Shown: one piece after another, positions 34,052-42,727 of the stretch
How the letters are laid out: every line of letters begins with the position of its first letter
How positions within the stretch are numbered: the stretch's first letter is position 1
DNA from: Streptomyces nodosus
Lineage (GTDB): Bacteria > Actinomycetota > Actinomycetes > Streptomycetales > Streptomycetaceae
Reading direction: 5' to 3'
Assembly (NCBI RefSeq): GCF_008704995.1
Contig: NZ_CP023747.1
Coordinates: 5,552,001 to 5,616,000, forward strand
DNA: 64,000 nt
Translations under genes and position numbers: made by a program
The notes under the pieces: generated by a model
Databases searched by the model: none
What the model was told of the DNA's origin: nothing
What the model saw: the letters and a program-made list of their open reading frames with translations, nothing else

Positions 34052-35584
34052 GTGTCGGCCAGCACATCCCGTACGCTCCCGCCGGAGATCGCCGAGTCCG
34101 TCTCTGTCATGGCTCTCATTGAGCGGGGAAAGGCTGAGGGGCAGATCGCCGGCGACGATGTGCGTCGGGCCTTCGAAGCTGACCAGATTCCGGCCACTCA
34201 GTGGAAGAACGTACTGCGCAGCCTCAACCAGATCCTCGAGGAAGAGGGTGTGACGCTGATGGTCAGTGCCGCAGAACCCAAGCGCACCCGAAAGAGCGTC
34301 GCAGCGAAGAGTCCGGCCAAGCGCACCGCCACCAAGACCGTCGCGACGAAGGCGGTGACGACGAAGAAGGCGGCCGCTCCCACCGCTTCGGCAGCGTCGG
34401 CCGCCGGTGACCCGGCCGAGGGTTCGCCCGCCAAGAAGGCCGCCGCGAAGAAGACGACCGCCAAGAAGGCGACCGCGAAGAAGACGGTCGCGAAGAAGAC
34501 GGCGGCCAAGAAGACCACCGCCAAGAAGGACGACGCCGAGCTCCTCGACGAAGAGGTCCTCGAGGAGACCCCCGGCAAGGGCGGCGACGAGCCCGAGGGC
34601 GCCGAGAGTGCGGGCTTCGTCCTCTCCGACGAGGACGAGGACGACGCGCCCGCGCAGCAGGTCGCCGCGGCCGGTGCCACCGCCGACCCGGTCAAGGACT
34701 ACCTGAAGCAGATCGGCAAGGTCCCCCTGCTGAACGCCGAGCAGGAGGTCGAACTCGCCAAGCGCATCGAGGCCGGTCTCTTCGCCGAGGACAAGCTGGC
34801 CAACGCCGACAAGCTCGCCCCCAAGCTCAAGCGCGAGCTGGAGATCATCGCCGAGGACGGCCGCCGCGCCAAGAATCACCTCCTGGAGGCCAACCTCCGT
34901 CTGGTGGTCTCCCTGGCCAAGCGGTACACCGGCCGCGGCATGCTCTTCCTGGACCTGATCCAGGAGGGCAACCTCGGTCTGATCCGCGCGGTCGAGAAGT
35001 TCGACTACACCAAGGGCTACAAGTTCTCCACGTACGCCACCTGGTGGATCCGTCAGGCGATCACCCGCGCCATGGCCGACCAGGCCCGCACCATCCGTAT
35101 CCCGGTGCACATGGTCGAGGTCATCAACAAGCTCGCGCGTGTGCAGCGCCAGATGCTCCAGGACCTGGGCCGCGAGCCCACCCCGGAGGAGCTGGCCAAG
35201 GAGCTCGACATGACCCCGGAGAAGGTCATCGAGGTCCAGAAGTACGGCCGCGAGCCCATCTCGCTGCACACCCCGCTGGGTGAGGACGGCGACAGCGAGT
35301 TCGGTGACCTCATCGAGGACTCCGAGGCCGTCGTCCCCGCGGACGCCGTCAGCTTCACGCTCCTCCAGGAGCAGCTGCACTCGGTGCTCGACACCCTGTC
35401 GGAGCGCGAGGCGGGCGTCGTCTCCATGCGCTTCGGCCTCACCGACGGTCAGCCGAAGACCCTCGACGAGATCGGCAAGGTGTACGGGGTCACCCGCGAG
35501 CGCATCCGCCAGATCGAGTCCAAGACGATGTCGAAGCTGCGTCACCCGTCGCGCTCCCAGGTGCTGCGAGACTACCTGGACTAG
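34052..35584 (+). CDS. hrdB: HrdB, principal (housekeeping) sigma-70 factor
   Basis: A 510-residue group 1 sigma factor. The N-terminal region contains a histone H1-like Lys/Ala/Thr stretch (about residues 80-165, many 'AKK' repeats) and the acidic 'SDEDEDDAP'. Regions 1.2-4.2 follow: 'DPVKDYLKQIGKVPLL' (1.2), 'DLIQEGNLGLIRAVEKFDY' (2.2), 'TYATWWIRQAITRAMADQ' (2.3-2.4), and the 4.2 helix-turn-helix 'LDEIGKVYGVTRERIRQIESK'. It directs RNA polymerase to most vegetative promoters. The GTG at 34052 (start 'VSASTSRTLPPEIAESVSVM') has AGAGG ahead and matches the known protein. Two promoter candidates lie upstream and a strong terminator follows. Confidence 0.98.
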   Translation: MSASTSRTLPPEIAESVSVMALIERGKAEGQIAGDDVRRAFEADQIPATQWKNVLRSLNQILEEEGVTLMVSAAEPKRTRKSVAAKSPAKRTATKTVATKAVTTKKAAAPTASAASAAGDPAEGSPAKKAAAKKTTAKKATAKKTVAKKTAAKKTTAKKDDAELLDEEVLEETPGKGGDEPEGAESAGFVLSDEDEDDAPAQQVAAAGATADPVKDYLKQIGKVPLLNAEQEVELAKRIEAGLFAEDKLANADKLAPKLKRELEIIAEDGRRAKNHLLEANLRLVVSLAKRYTGRGMLFLDLIQEGNLGLIRAVEKFDYTKGYKFSTYATWWIRQAITRAMADQARTIRIPVHMVEVINKLARVQRQMLQDLGREPTPEELAKELDMTPEKVIEVQKYGREPISLHTPLGEDGDSEFGDLIEDSEAVVPADAVSFTLLQEQLHSVLDTLSEREAGVVSMRFGLTDGQPKTLDEIGKVYGVTRERIRQIESKTMSKLRHPSRSQVLRDYLD

Positions 35585-35601
35585 ACCTCGGCAGTACGCC
35601 T

Positions 35602-35637
35602 CTGAGGGGCCGGTTCCTGTGGGAACCGGCCCCTCAG
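35602..35637 (+). terminator. Hairpin terminator of hrdB
   Basis: A perfect 15-bp inverted repeat (35602-35616 with 35623-35637; arms CTGAGGGGCCGGTTC and its complement) with a 6-nt loop, starting 18 nt after the hrdB stop. Confidence 0.9.
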
Positions 35638-35705
35638 CGTATGCGCGACGCGGCGAGCTGGATCACTGTGGGTGTTCTACGCCCCACCGACAGTGAGGAG
35701 TGCTC

Positions 35706-36524
35706 ATGCGTCGTCACCTCGCCCGCGCGTTGGCCGTCGGAGCCGCGGCCGCTCTGATACCGCTGTCATCCCCGGCGCACGCCACGGCGGGCAGCGTCGT
35801 CGTCGGGGGTTTCCCGGTCGACATCTCGCAGAGCCCCTGGACCGTCGCTCTCTCGAGCCGTGACCGGTTCGGAGGCACCCGTGCGGGGCAGTTCTGCGGC
35901 GGAGTGGCGGTGGACCGCACCACGGTCCTGACCGCGGCTCACTGTGTGAGCGCGGCCGTGCTGGGAGCGCCACCGGGGCAGCCGGGCGACCTCAAGGTCA
36001 TCACGGGGCGTACGGATCTGTTGTCCGCTCAGGGCCAGGAGATCCCGGTGACTGCCACCTGGGTCAATCCGGGGTACAACACTCAAACCAACGCCGGTGA
36101 CTTCGCCGTGCTCACGCTGGCCTCCCCGCTTCCGGCGAGTTCGGTCATCAGGATGGCGGCGGCCGGAGACGCGGCGTATGCGCCGGGCACCGCGGCGACG
36201 GTCTACGGCTGGGGCGACGCCACCGGGGACGCCGATTACGCACACAGTCTCCGGGCCGCACGGCTTCAGGTCCTGCCGGACGCGGAGTGCGAGCGGGCGT
36301 ATCCCGGTGACGAGAACGGGAAGTATGCGGCGGCTTCCATGCTGTGTGCCGGCGTGCCCCAGGGTGGTCGTGACGCCTGTCAGGGCGACAGCGGGGGACC
36401 GCTGGTCGCCCAAGGTCGGCTGATCGGCCTGGTGTCCTGGGGGAGCGGCTGCGGGGAGCCCGGGAACCCAGGGGTCTATGCCCGGGTCTCGGAGGTCGTC
36501 AGAACGCTCGCAGGCGGCCGCTGA
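35706..36524 (+). CDS. Secreted trypsin-like serine protease (S1A)
   Basis: A 272-residue secreted protease. A Sec-type signal peptide (Arg-rich start, 'ALAVGAAAALIPLSSPAHATA') ends near residue 29. The mature region starts near 'VVVGGFPVDIS', resembling the trypsin activation site. The catalytic triad is His79 ('LTAAHCV'), Asp132 ('DFAVLTL') and Ser229 ('CQGDSGGPLV'). Several paired cysteines fit the trypsin disulfide pattern. The ATG at 35706 has GAGGAG 5 nt upstream; the GTG at 35700 overlaps that site. It stands alone between the hrdB terminator and a shared terminator. Confidence 0.93.
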   Translation: MRRHLARALAVGAAAALIPLSSPAHATAGSVVVGGFPVDISQSPWTVALSSRDRFGGTRAGQFCGGVAVDRTTVLTAAHCVSAAVLGAPPGQPGDLKVITGRTDLLSAQGQEIPVTATWVNPGYNTQTNAGDFAVLTLASPLPASSVIRMAAAGDAAYAPGTAATVYGWGDATGDADYAHSLRAARLQVLPDAECERAYPGDENGKYAAASMLCAGVPQGGRDACQGDSGGPLVAQGRLIGLVSWGSGCGEPGNPGVYARVSEVVRTLAGGR

Positions 36525-36628
36525 GGGGCTCACACGGCCGGAGCGCCGGCCCGGCCGGACAGGCGTTCCGCCGCGGGCGACCCGTCGGCGCCGGTGTGCG
36601 GCTTCAGGACCGCCTCCGCCCTACGAGT

Positions 36629-36665
36629 ACGGGCGGCCACTCCCGTGATCGGGGTGGCCGCCCGT
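36629..36665. terminator. Bidirectional hairpin terminator
   Basis: A 12-bp perfect stem (36629-36640 with 36654-36665; arms ACGGGCGGCCAC and its complement), with a further TCCC/GGG pairing in the loop, between the convergent trypsin and DUF7455 genes. Confidence 0.8.
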
Positions 36666-36711
36666 TCACCGGCCTCGGTGCCGGTGGGGGCTCGTCGTGG
36701 ACGCTGAGGCG

Positions 36712-36942
36712 TCAGCGTTCCTCGGTGGAGGCGGTGGCGGGAGCGGACGTGAGCCGCTCGGTCTCGTCCTGTATCTCAGCGGCGATCTTCTTGAGTTCCG
36801 GCTCGAACTTGCGGCCGTGGTGGGCGCAGAAAAGCAGTTCTCCGCCGCTCAGCAGGACGACACGCAGGTACGCCTGGGCGCCGCAGCGGTCGCAGCGGTC
36901 AGCGGCCGTCAGCGGGCTCGCGGGGGTCAGAACAGTAGTCAC
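36712..36942 (-). CDS. DUF7455 small zinc-ribbon-like protein
   Basis: A 76-residue cytoplasmic protein common in Streptomyces and related genera. 'RCDRCGAQAYLRV' and 'LFCAHHGRKF' give a Cys-x2-Cys ... Cys-x2-His pattern suited to one zinc ion. A helical, acidic tail follows. Function unknown. The GTG at 36942 follows GAAGAGG by 5 nt. It is divergent from parE; this arrangement is conserved in streptomycetes as far as I recall. Confidence 0.82.
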   Translation of the reverse strand: MTTVLTPASPLTAADRCDRCGAQAYLRVVLLSGGELLFCAHHGRKFEPELKKIAAEIQDETERLTSAPATASTEER

Positions 36943-37233
36943 GTCGCCTCTTCTCTAGCTCGACGAGCTGTCGTACCAGGGTCAACATCCAACCAGGCCG
37001 AAAACGTTCCCGCTCGCGGCTTCTTCTCGAAAGTCACTTTCCGAGCCGGCTGTCTGTTGCCGGTTGGCGGCGAATGTGCCGTATTACGTCTCTTGTGTCG
37101 TACGGGTTCGCGCTGTCTGTCGGTGGTCGCGCCCTCCCGGCGGGGTTGCCGGCTGTGGATGAGGACGTGCCCCGAGGCTAAATGGTTCATGCCTCGGAAG
37201 GGAACGTGATATGTACTTCACCGCGATCTGAGT
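36943..37233. other. Left part of the divergent region between the DUF7455 gene and parE
   Basis: About 290 bp with a locally lower GC content than its neighbours. No credible gene: the short minus-strand frame here lacks codon bias. It should contain the DUF7455 promoter. Confidence 0.5.
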
Positions 37234-37249
37234 TCGAACGCTCGTGCGA
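37234..37249 (+). promoter_or_regulatory. Predicted LexA (SOS) box in the parE promoter
   Basis: TCGAACGCTCGTGCGA differs from the actinobacterial LexA consensus TCGAAC-N4-GTTCGA at one position. It overlaps the expected -35 region of a TAGTCT -10 element (37258-37263), a position suited to repression. Confidence 0.6.
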
Positions 37250-37257
37250 CTCTGGAC

Positions 37258-37263
37258 TAGTCT
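37258..37263 (+). promoter_or_regulatory. Candidate -10 of parE
   Basis: TAGTCT about 124 nt upstream of the GTG start, with the LexA-like box in its -35 region. This would give a leader of about 115 nt. Confidence 0.45.
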
Positions 37264-37386
37264 GAGTTCACGACGAGGGTGGCGTTACATCGGCTCTACC
37301 AGGCCTCGGTACCCTCGGACCGGCGACCGAAGCCGTCCCCCTTGCCCCAAGGGGGCTCACTTGAAATTCAGCGAGGAGCGAACCGC

Positions 37387-39510
37387 GTGACCGCCGATAC
37401 GTCCGTGCCGTCCACAGCGCTGCTGACAGGATCAGACCGGGACGGTTCCAACTACACCGCGCGGCACCTCCTCGTCCTCGAAGGTCTGGAGGCCGTGCGC
37501 AAGCGTCCTGGCATGTATATCGGCTCGACCGACAGCCGGGGCCTGATGCACTGCCTCTGGGAGATCATCGACAACTCCGTCGACGAGGCCCTGGGCGGCT
37601 ACTGCGACCGCATCGAGGTGCTTCTGCACGACGACGGCTCGGTGGAGGTGCGCGACAACGGCCGTGGCATCCCGGTCGACGTGGAGCCCAAGACCGGGCT
37701 GTCCGGCGTCGAGGTGGTGATGACCAAGCTGCACGCGGGCGGAAAGTTCGGAGGCGGCTCCTATGCGGCGTCCGGCGGTCTGCACGGTGTCGGCGCGTCC
37801 GTGGTGAACGCGCTGTCCGCGCGTCTGGACGTCGAGGTGGACCGCGGCGGCCACACCCATGCGATCAGCTTCCGGCGCGGTGTGCCGGGTGCCTTCGCCG
37901 CCGACGGCCCGAACGCGAAGTTCGAGGCCAGGGGTGGCCTGGACAAGACCAAGAAGATCCCCAAGACCCGCACCGGCACGCGCGTGCGCTACTGGGCCGA
38001 CCGGCAGATCTTCCTCAAGGACGCCAAGCTCACCCTGGACACGCTGCACCAGCGCGCCCGCCAGACCGCGTTCCTGGTGCCCGGCCTGACCATCGTCGTC
38101 CGTGACGAGTACGGGCTCGGCGACGGCGGCAGCAAGGGTGAGGAGTCCTTCCGCTTCGACGGCGGCATCAGCGAGTTCTGTGAGTTCCTGGCGAGCGACA
38201 AGCCGGTGTGCGACGTCCTCCGCTTCTCCGGTCAGGGCACCTTCAAGGAGACCGTCCCCGTCCTGGACGACCACGGTCAGATGACGCCCACCGAGGTCAC
38301 CCGGGAGCTGGGAGTCGATGTCGCGCTGCGCTGGGGGACCGGTTACGAGACGACCCTGAGGTCGTTCGTCAACATCATCGCCACCCCCAAGGGCGGCACC
38401 CATGTCGCCGGCTTCGAGCAGGCCGTCACCAAGACGATCAACGAGGTGCTGCGCACCAAGAAGATGCTGCGCGTCGCCGAGGACGACATCGTCAAGGACG
38501 ACGCCCTGGAGGGGCTTACCACGGTGGTCACCGTGCGCCTGGCCGAGCCCCAGTTCGAGGGCCAGACCAAGGAGGTCCTCGGCACCTCCGCGGCGCGCCG
38601 CATCGTCACCAATGTGGTCTCCAAGGAACTCAAGGCGTTTCTGACCTCCACGAAGCGGGACGACGCCCAGCAGGCCCGGGTCGTCCTGGAGAAGGCCGTC
38701 GCCGCGGCCAGGACGCGCATCGCCGCACGTCAGCACAAGGACGCCCAGCGCCGGAAGACGGCCCTGGAGTCCTCCTCGCTGCCCGCCAAGCTCGCCGACT
38801 GCCGCAGCGACGACGTCGAGCGCAGCGAGCTGTTCATCGTCGAGGGAGACTCCGCGCTCGGTACTGCGAAGCTCGCGCGCAACTCCGAGTTCCAAGCATT
38901 GCTGCCGATCCGCGGCAAGATTCTGAACGTCCAGAAGTCGTCCGTCACGGACATGCTGAAGAACGCCGAGTGCGGGGCGATCATCCAGGTCATAGGGGCC
39001 GGGTCGGGGCGGACCTTCGACATCGACGCGGCCCGCTACGGCAAGATCATCATGATGACCGATGCCGATGTGGACGGCTCTCACATCCGCACCCTGCTGC
39101 TGACGCTGTTCCACCGCTATATGCGGCCGATGGTCGAGTCCGGACGGGTGTTCGCCGCGGTGCCGCCGCTGCACCGGATCGAGATCGTCCAGCCGAAGCG
39201 GGGCCAGGACAAGTACGTCTACACCTACTCGGACCGCGAACTGCGCGACAAGCTCCAGCAGCTCCAGCGCAAGGGGGTGCGCTACAAGGACTCCATCCAG
39301 CGGTACAAGGGCCTCGGCGAGATGGATGCCGACCAGCTGGCCGAGACGACGATGGACCCGCGCCACCGCACCCTGCGCCGGATCAACCTCTCCGACCTGG
39401 AAGCGGCCGAGCAGGTGTTCGATCTGCTGATGGGCAACGATGTGGCGCCGCGGAAGGAGTTCATCTCCAGCTCGGCGGCGACGCTGGACCGGTCGCGCAT
39501 CGACGCGTAG
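37387..39510 (+). CDS. parE: DNA topoisomerase IV subunit B (ParE; second GyrB-type protein)
   Basis: A 707-residue type IIA topoisomerase ATPase subunit. The GHKL ATPase domain has 'RKRPGMYIGSTDSRGLMH', 'EIIDNSVDEALGG', 'VRDNGRGIPVD' and 'HGVGASVVNALS'. The transducer is in the middle. The TOPRIM domain has 'LFIVEGDSALGTAKLARN' and 'MMTDADVDGSHIRTLLL', and the tail has 'RYKGLGEMDADQLAETTMDP'. With ParC (53007-55466) it forms topoisomerase IV, which unlinks daughter chromosomes. The GTG at 37387 has GAGGAG 9 nt upstream; the 36 residues before it are not conserved-looking. It ends at a strong terminator. Confidence 0.95.
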   Translation: MTADTSVPSTALLTGSDRDGSNYTARHLLVLEGLEAVRKRPGMYIGSTDSRGLMHCLWEIIDNSVDEALGGYCDRIEVLLHDDGSVEVRDNGRGIPVDVEPKTGLSGVEVVMTKLHAGGKFGGGSYAASGGLHGVGASVVNALSARLDVEVDRGGHTHAISFRRGVPGAFAADGPNAKFEARGGLDKTKKIPKTRTGTRVRYWADRQIFLKDAKLTLDTLHQRARQTAFLVPGLTIVVRDEYGLGDGGSKGEESFRFDGGISEFCEFLASDKPVCDVLRFSGQGTFKETVPVLDDHGQMTPTEVTRELGVDVALRWGTGYETTLRSFVNIIATPKGGTHVAGFEQAVTKTINEVLRTKKMLRVAEDDIVKDDALEGLTTVVTVRLAEPQFEGQTKEVLGTSAARRIVTNVVSKELKAFLTSTKRDDAQQARVVLEKAVAAARTRIAARQHKDAQRRKTALESSSLPAKLADCRSDDVERSELFIVEGDSALGTAKLARNSEFQALLPIRGKILNVQKSSVTDMLKNAECGAIIQVIGAGSGRTFDIDAARYGKIIMMTDADVDGSHIRTLLLTLFHRYMRPMVESGRVFAAVPPLHRIEIVQPKRGQDKYVYTYSDRELRDKLQQLQRKGVRYKDSIQRYKGLGEMDADQLAETTMDPRHRTLRRINLSDLEAAEQVFDLLMGNDVAPRKEFISSSAATLDRSRIDA

Positions 39511-39691
39511 CCGCCGCGGCCGGCTCGGCAGGAGAGAGGGCGCTCGGGGCGGCCCTCACTCGCCGTGCCGGCTGCCGGTGGGGTCGGGTGGCTCCGGATC
39601 TCCACCTGGGGGTGGAGCCCGAGGGAACTCGGGGTTCCACCCAGGGTCCACCCCGGCTCCGATCTGCCGATCTGCGGACTTCCGTAGCGTC

Positions 39692-39725
39692 GAAGGCGCC
39701 GACAGCACTCGCTGTCGGCGCCTTC
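39692..39725 (+). terminator. Hairpin terminator of parE
   Basis: A perfect 14-bp stem (39692-39705 with 39712-39725; arms GAAGGCGCCGACAG and its complement), 6-nt loop, followed by a C/T-rich tail. It is only 25 bp ahead of the next start. Confidence 0.85.
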
Positions 39726-39750
39726 CCCTTCTGCCCACGGAGGCGCTGTG

Positions 39751-40275
39751 ATGTCCGGGCTCGTCAACGCGTTGGTGATCGTGGCCGTGGCCGCGCTGGT
39801 GATCGTGCGGCAGTTCCGTGCGCGCCGGATCGACGCCGACCGGCGCTGGTGGCTCGTCCCCCTGATCCTCGCGGTCCTGGCGCTGCGCGGGCCCGGCCTG
39901 CTCGATTCCCGTCACCCCACCGAGTCCGCCCTGTTGCTCGCCGTCGAACTGCTCATCGGGCTGGTCACCGGAGCGGGCTGGGCCTGGACCACCCGGATAT
40001 GGACGGCGGCGGACGGCACCGTGTGGAGCAGGAGCACCACAGCCAGTGTGGGCGTCTGGATCGCCGGCATCGCCGTGCGCGTCGGACTCTTCGCGCTCGG
40101 GACGTGGCTGGGCGTCCACCAGGAAAGCTCCGCCCTGCTGCTCTCCCTCGCCGGCACCCTGGCGCTGCGCTCCTGGATCCTGGTCCTGCGGGCGCGGTCC
40201 TTCACCTCCGTGGGCCGCCCGGCCACGGCGTACGGTGACGGCATGCCCGCGCCCGCAGGGAAGGAGCGTGTGTGA
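39751..40275 (+). CDS. Multi-pass membrane protein (DUF1453-like)
   Basis: A 174-residue integral membrane protein with about five hydrophobic helices: 'LVNALVIVAVAALVIVRQF', 'WWLVPLILAVLALRG', 'SALLLAVELLIGLVTGAGWAW', 'GVWIAGIAVRVGLFALGTWLG' and 'SALLLSLAGTLALRSWILVL'. Function unknown. The ATG at 39751 has GGAGG 7 nt upstream and is preferred to the adjacent GTG at 39748. Its stop overlaps the start of the sensor kinase (GTGA), so the three genes to 42100 form one coupled operon. It may be an accessory to the two-component system. Confidence 0.75.
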   Translation: MSGLVNALVIVAVAALVIVRQFRARRIDADRRWWLVPLILAVLALRGPGLLDSRHPTESALLLAVELLIGLVTGAGWAWTTRIWTAADGTVWSRSTTASVGVWIAGIAVRVGLFALGTWLGVHQESSALLLSLAGTLALRSWILVLRARSFTSVGRPATAYGDGMPAPAGKERV

Positions 40276-41423
40276 CGGAGAACATGTGGCTGCGCTGGCC
40301 CTCGCGCGAGGCACTCTCCCGTGCGGGAGTCTCCGGGGCCCGTCGCATGCTCAGCCAGGCCGGGCGGATCCTCGGCCTCGGCATGGTCCTGTGGACGATC
40401 TTCACGCACGACGGCCTGCCGGCGTGGGGCAAGGTCGCGACGGCGGGCGGGGTGCTGCTCTGCGGAGCCGGTGCCTGGGCGTTCTTCCGGACCACGCTGC
40501 ACAACCGGCTGCTGCCCTCGATCGCCCTGCTCGTGGGGCTCCTCGGGCTGGCCGGGGTGGCGGGCGTCGCGGGCCTGCGCGTCCCGGCGATGGTGCTGTG
40601 GTGCGCATGCGCCCTCGTGGCCATGGAGCGGCTTCCCCTCGCTGCCGCGGTGCCCGTCGCCGGCGTCGGACTGGGGGCCTACGCCGTGATCGATAACGGT
40701 GCCTGGCTGACCACGTCGGTCACCGCCGGTTCGGTCGCCCTGGTCGGGTATGTGCTGCGCCTCGACGCGGAGGCGCGCGGCAGCGCCCTGCGGCTGCTCG
40801 CCCAGGAGCGTGCCGCACGGGAGGCCGAGGCCGAGTCGGCGGCCCTGGCGGAGCGGGCCAGGATCGCCCGGGAGATCCATGATGTGCTGGCGCACAGTCT
40901 CTCGGCGCAGCTGGTGCATCTGGAGGCGGCACGGCTGCTGATCGAGGGAGGAGCCGAGCGGACCACGATCCTCGAACGGGTCGTGGCGGCCCGGGGAATG
41001 GCCCGGGAGGGGCTCGCCGAGACCCGGCAGGCGCTCTCCGCGTTGCGCGGCGAGATGTCACCGCTGGAAGAGTTCCTGGGAGAGCTCGTCGCCGCGGCGG
41101 ACGGCGCGGACGTCACCGTCACGGGTGAGCGCCGGGCGCTGCCCGCCGAGGCCGCACAGGCGGTCCGCAGGGTCGCCCAGGAGGCGCTGACGAACGTCCG
41201 CAAGCATGTCCCGGGCGCCAAGGTGCATATACGGCTGGAGTACGCCGAGCACCAGGTGACGCTGGACGTACGGGACTCGGGCGGATCGCCGGGCGAACTG
41301 AGCGGGTCCGGAGCCGGGTACGGTCTCCTGGGCATGCGGGAACGCGCCGCACTGCTGGGCGGCTCGCTGGAGGCGGGACCGGGCGAGGAGGGATTCGTGG
41401 TGACACTGAAGGTGCCGGCATGA
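40272..41423 (+). CDS. NarL-family sensor histidine kinase
   Basis: A 383-residue sensor. Up to about residue 160 are several membrane helices ('AMVLWCACALVAMERLPLAA', 'VTAGSVALVGYVLRLD') with no large extracellular loop, so it probably senses a membrane or intracellular cue. A short coiled region leads to the HisKA_3 phosphoacceptor helix with His203 in 'ARIAREIHDVLAHSLSAQ'. The ATPase domain ends 'GYGLLGMRERAALLGGSLEAG'. It overlaps both neighbours by 4 bp. Its partner is the response regulator that follows; the signal is unknown. Confidence 0.92.
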   Translation: MTENMWLRWPSREALSRAGVSGARRMLSQAGRILGLGMVLWTIFTHDGLPAWGKVATAGGVLLCGAGAWAFFRTTLHNRLLPSIALLVGLLGLAGVAGVAGLRVPAMVLWCACALVAMERLPLAAAVPVAGVGLGAYAVIDNGAWLTTSVTAGSVALVGYVLRLDAEARGSALRLLAQERAAREAEAESAALAERARIAREIHDVLAHSLSAQLVHLEAARLLIEGGAERTTILERVVAARGMAREGLAETRQALSALRGEMSPLEEFLGELVAAADGADVTVTGERRALPAEAAQAVRRVAQEALTNVRKHVPGAKVHIRLEYAEHQVTLDVRDSGGSPGELSGSGAGYGLLGMRERAALLGGSLEAGPGEEGFVVTLKVPA

Positions 41424-42100
41424 CGGAGGAGAGCGGCACCCCGGCCCGGGTCGTGGTGGCGGACGACCAGACGGTGGTGCGCGAGGGCATCGTGATGCTG
41501 CTCGGGCTGCTTCCCGGCGTCGAGGTCGTGGGCGCCGCCGGAGACGGGGAGGAGGCGGTGAAACTCGTCGCGGAACTCGCCCCGGACGTGGTGCTGATGG
41601 ACCTGCGCATGCCACGCTGCGACGGCGTGGAGGCGACCCGGCGCATCCGCAGCGAGTATCCCGGTACCCAGGTCGTGGTGCTCACCACCTTCGCCGATGA
41701 CGACTCGCTGTTCCCGGCGCTCAGAGCGGGGGCACGCGGCTATCTCACCAAGGACGCGGGCGGCGAGGAGATCGTGCGTGCCGTACGGAGCGTGCTGTGC
41801 GGCGACGCGGGACTCTCGCCGAGCATCCAACGGCGTCTGCTGGAGCGGCTGTCGGAGCCGGAGCGCGGGGCCCGTCCGGCAGTGGAGGCCCCGGACGGGC
41901 TGACGGCACGGGAGACGGAGGTGCTCGTGCTGATCGCCGAGGGGCTGACCAACCAGGAGATCGCCCGCCGGCTGCATGTCTCCACGGCCACCGTGAAGAC
42001 CCACATCAACAACCTCTTCGCCAAGACCGGGCTCAAGGACCGTGCTCAGGCGGTCCGTTACGCGTATGCCAAGGGGCTGGTGCGGCCGCCCTCGCAGTGA
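41420..42100 (+). CDS. NarL/FixJ-family response regulator
   Basis: A 226-residue regulator with an N-terminal receiver (acidic pair 'VVVADDQ', phosphorylated Asp61 in 'VVLMDLRMP', Thr and Lys of 'VLTTFADD' and 'YLTKDAG') and a C-terminal LuxR-type helix-turn-helix ('LTARETEVLVLIAEGLTNQEIARRLHVSTATVKTHINNL'). The ATGA overlap with the kinase indicates coupled translation. It may control the adjacent DUF485/symporter pair, but only proximity suggests that. Confidence 0.93.
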   Translation: MTEESGTPARVVVADDQTVVREGIVMLLGLLPGVEVVGAAGDGEEAVKLVAELAPDVVLMDLRMPRCDGVEATRRIRSEYPGTQVVVLTTFADDDSLFPALRAGARGYLTKDAGGEEIVRAVRSVLCGDAGLSPSIQRRLLERLSEPERGARPAVEAPDGLTARETEVLVLIAEGLTNQEIARRLHVSTATVKTHINNLFAKTGLKDRAQAVRYAYAKGLVRPPSQ

Positions 42101-42169
42101 GTCACCTGATGGAGTGAAGAGCGGGGCGAACAAGAGTCGGGGATCTTCCCGCTCTGCCCATCCTTGAGC

Positions 42170-42727
42170 ATGAAGTCGAGCAATGGCCGCCCACGCGGAG
42201 GCGGGGGCGGTCCCGAGAGTCCGGCCGAGCAGCGCCAGGAGCATGACGCGGCCCCCGCGGACGTGGGGGCGGCCGGACGACTGAGGTACGAAGACCCCTG
42301 GTACGACGCGCTCGCCTCCGGCTGGGGCGAACTGGACGGGACGGGTGCACCCGCCGCGGTGCCGCCCCCGCGGGCGACCGACGCCACCGCCCAGGCGGCC
42401 GATGTGTATCTGGAGGTGCGGCGCGGCGCGGCTTTCCAGGAGGTGCGCAGCCGGTACCGGAGGTTCGTGGTTCCCGGGCTGGTGATCTTCTTCGGCTGGT
42501 ACGTGGCCTATGTGGTGACCGCACAGACGGCACCCGGGCTCATGGCCCGACCGGTGGCCGGAGCCGTGAATGTGGCGATGCTGGCGGGGCTCGGGCAGTT
42601 TCTGACGACGTTTCTCCTCACCTGGGCCTATGCACGGCACGCACGGTTGCGCAGGGACCGGATCGCGCTCGAACTGCGCTGGGACACACAGGAGTTGACC
42701 AGGGGACTCGAGGGTGGCGAGCGGTGA
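42170..42727 (+). CDS. DUF485-domain membrane protein
   Basis: About 185 residues. The first 95 are cytosolic and disordered (Gly/Pro/Ala-rich). The DUF485 domain follows: 'FQEVRSRYRRFVVPGLVIFFGWYVAYVV' (helix 1), 'VAGAVNVAMLAGLGQFLTTFLLTWAYARHA' (helix 2) and a charged tail. DUF485 proteins are small partners encoded next to acetate or other monocarboxylate symporters. No good ribosome-binding site is visible; the TTG at 42164 is an alternative start. Its stop overlaps the start of the symporter gene. Confidence 0.8.
   Translation: MKSSNGRPRGGGGGPESPAEQRQEHDAAPADVGAAGRLRYEDPWYDALASGWGELDGTGAPAAVPPPRATDATAQAADVYLEVRRGAAFQEVRSRYRRFVVPGLVIFFGWYVAYVVTAQTAPGLMARPVAGAVNVAMLAGLGQFLTTFLLTWAYARHARLRRDRIALELRWDTQELTRGLEGGER

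Noticed and set aside
36939..37190. Possible 83-residue gene upstream of parE (minus strand)
   Set aside because: No third-position bias and no ribosome-binding site; it lies in the expected divergent promoter region.
37432..39366. Long minus-strand open frame opposite parE
   Set aside because: Shadow of a strongly conserved gene; no recognisable domain or start signal.
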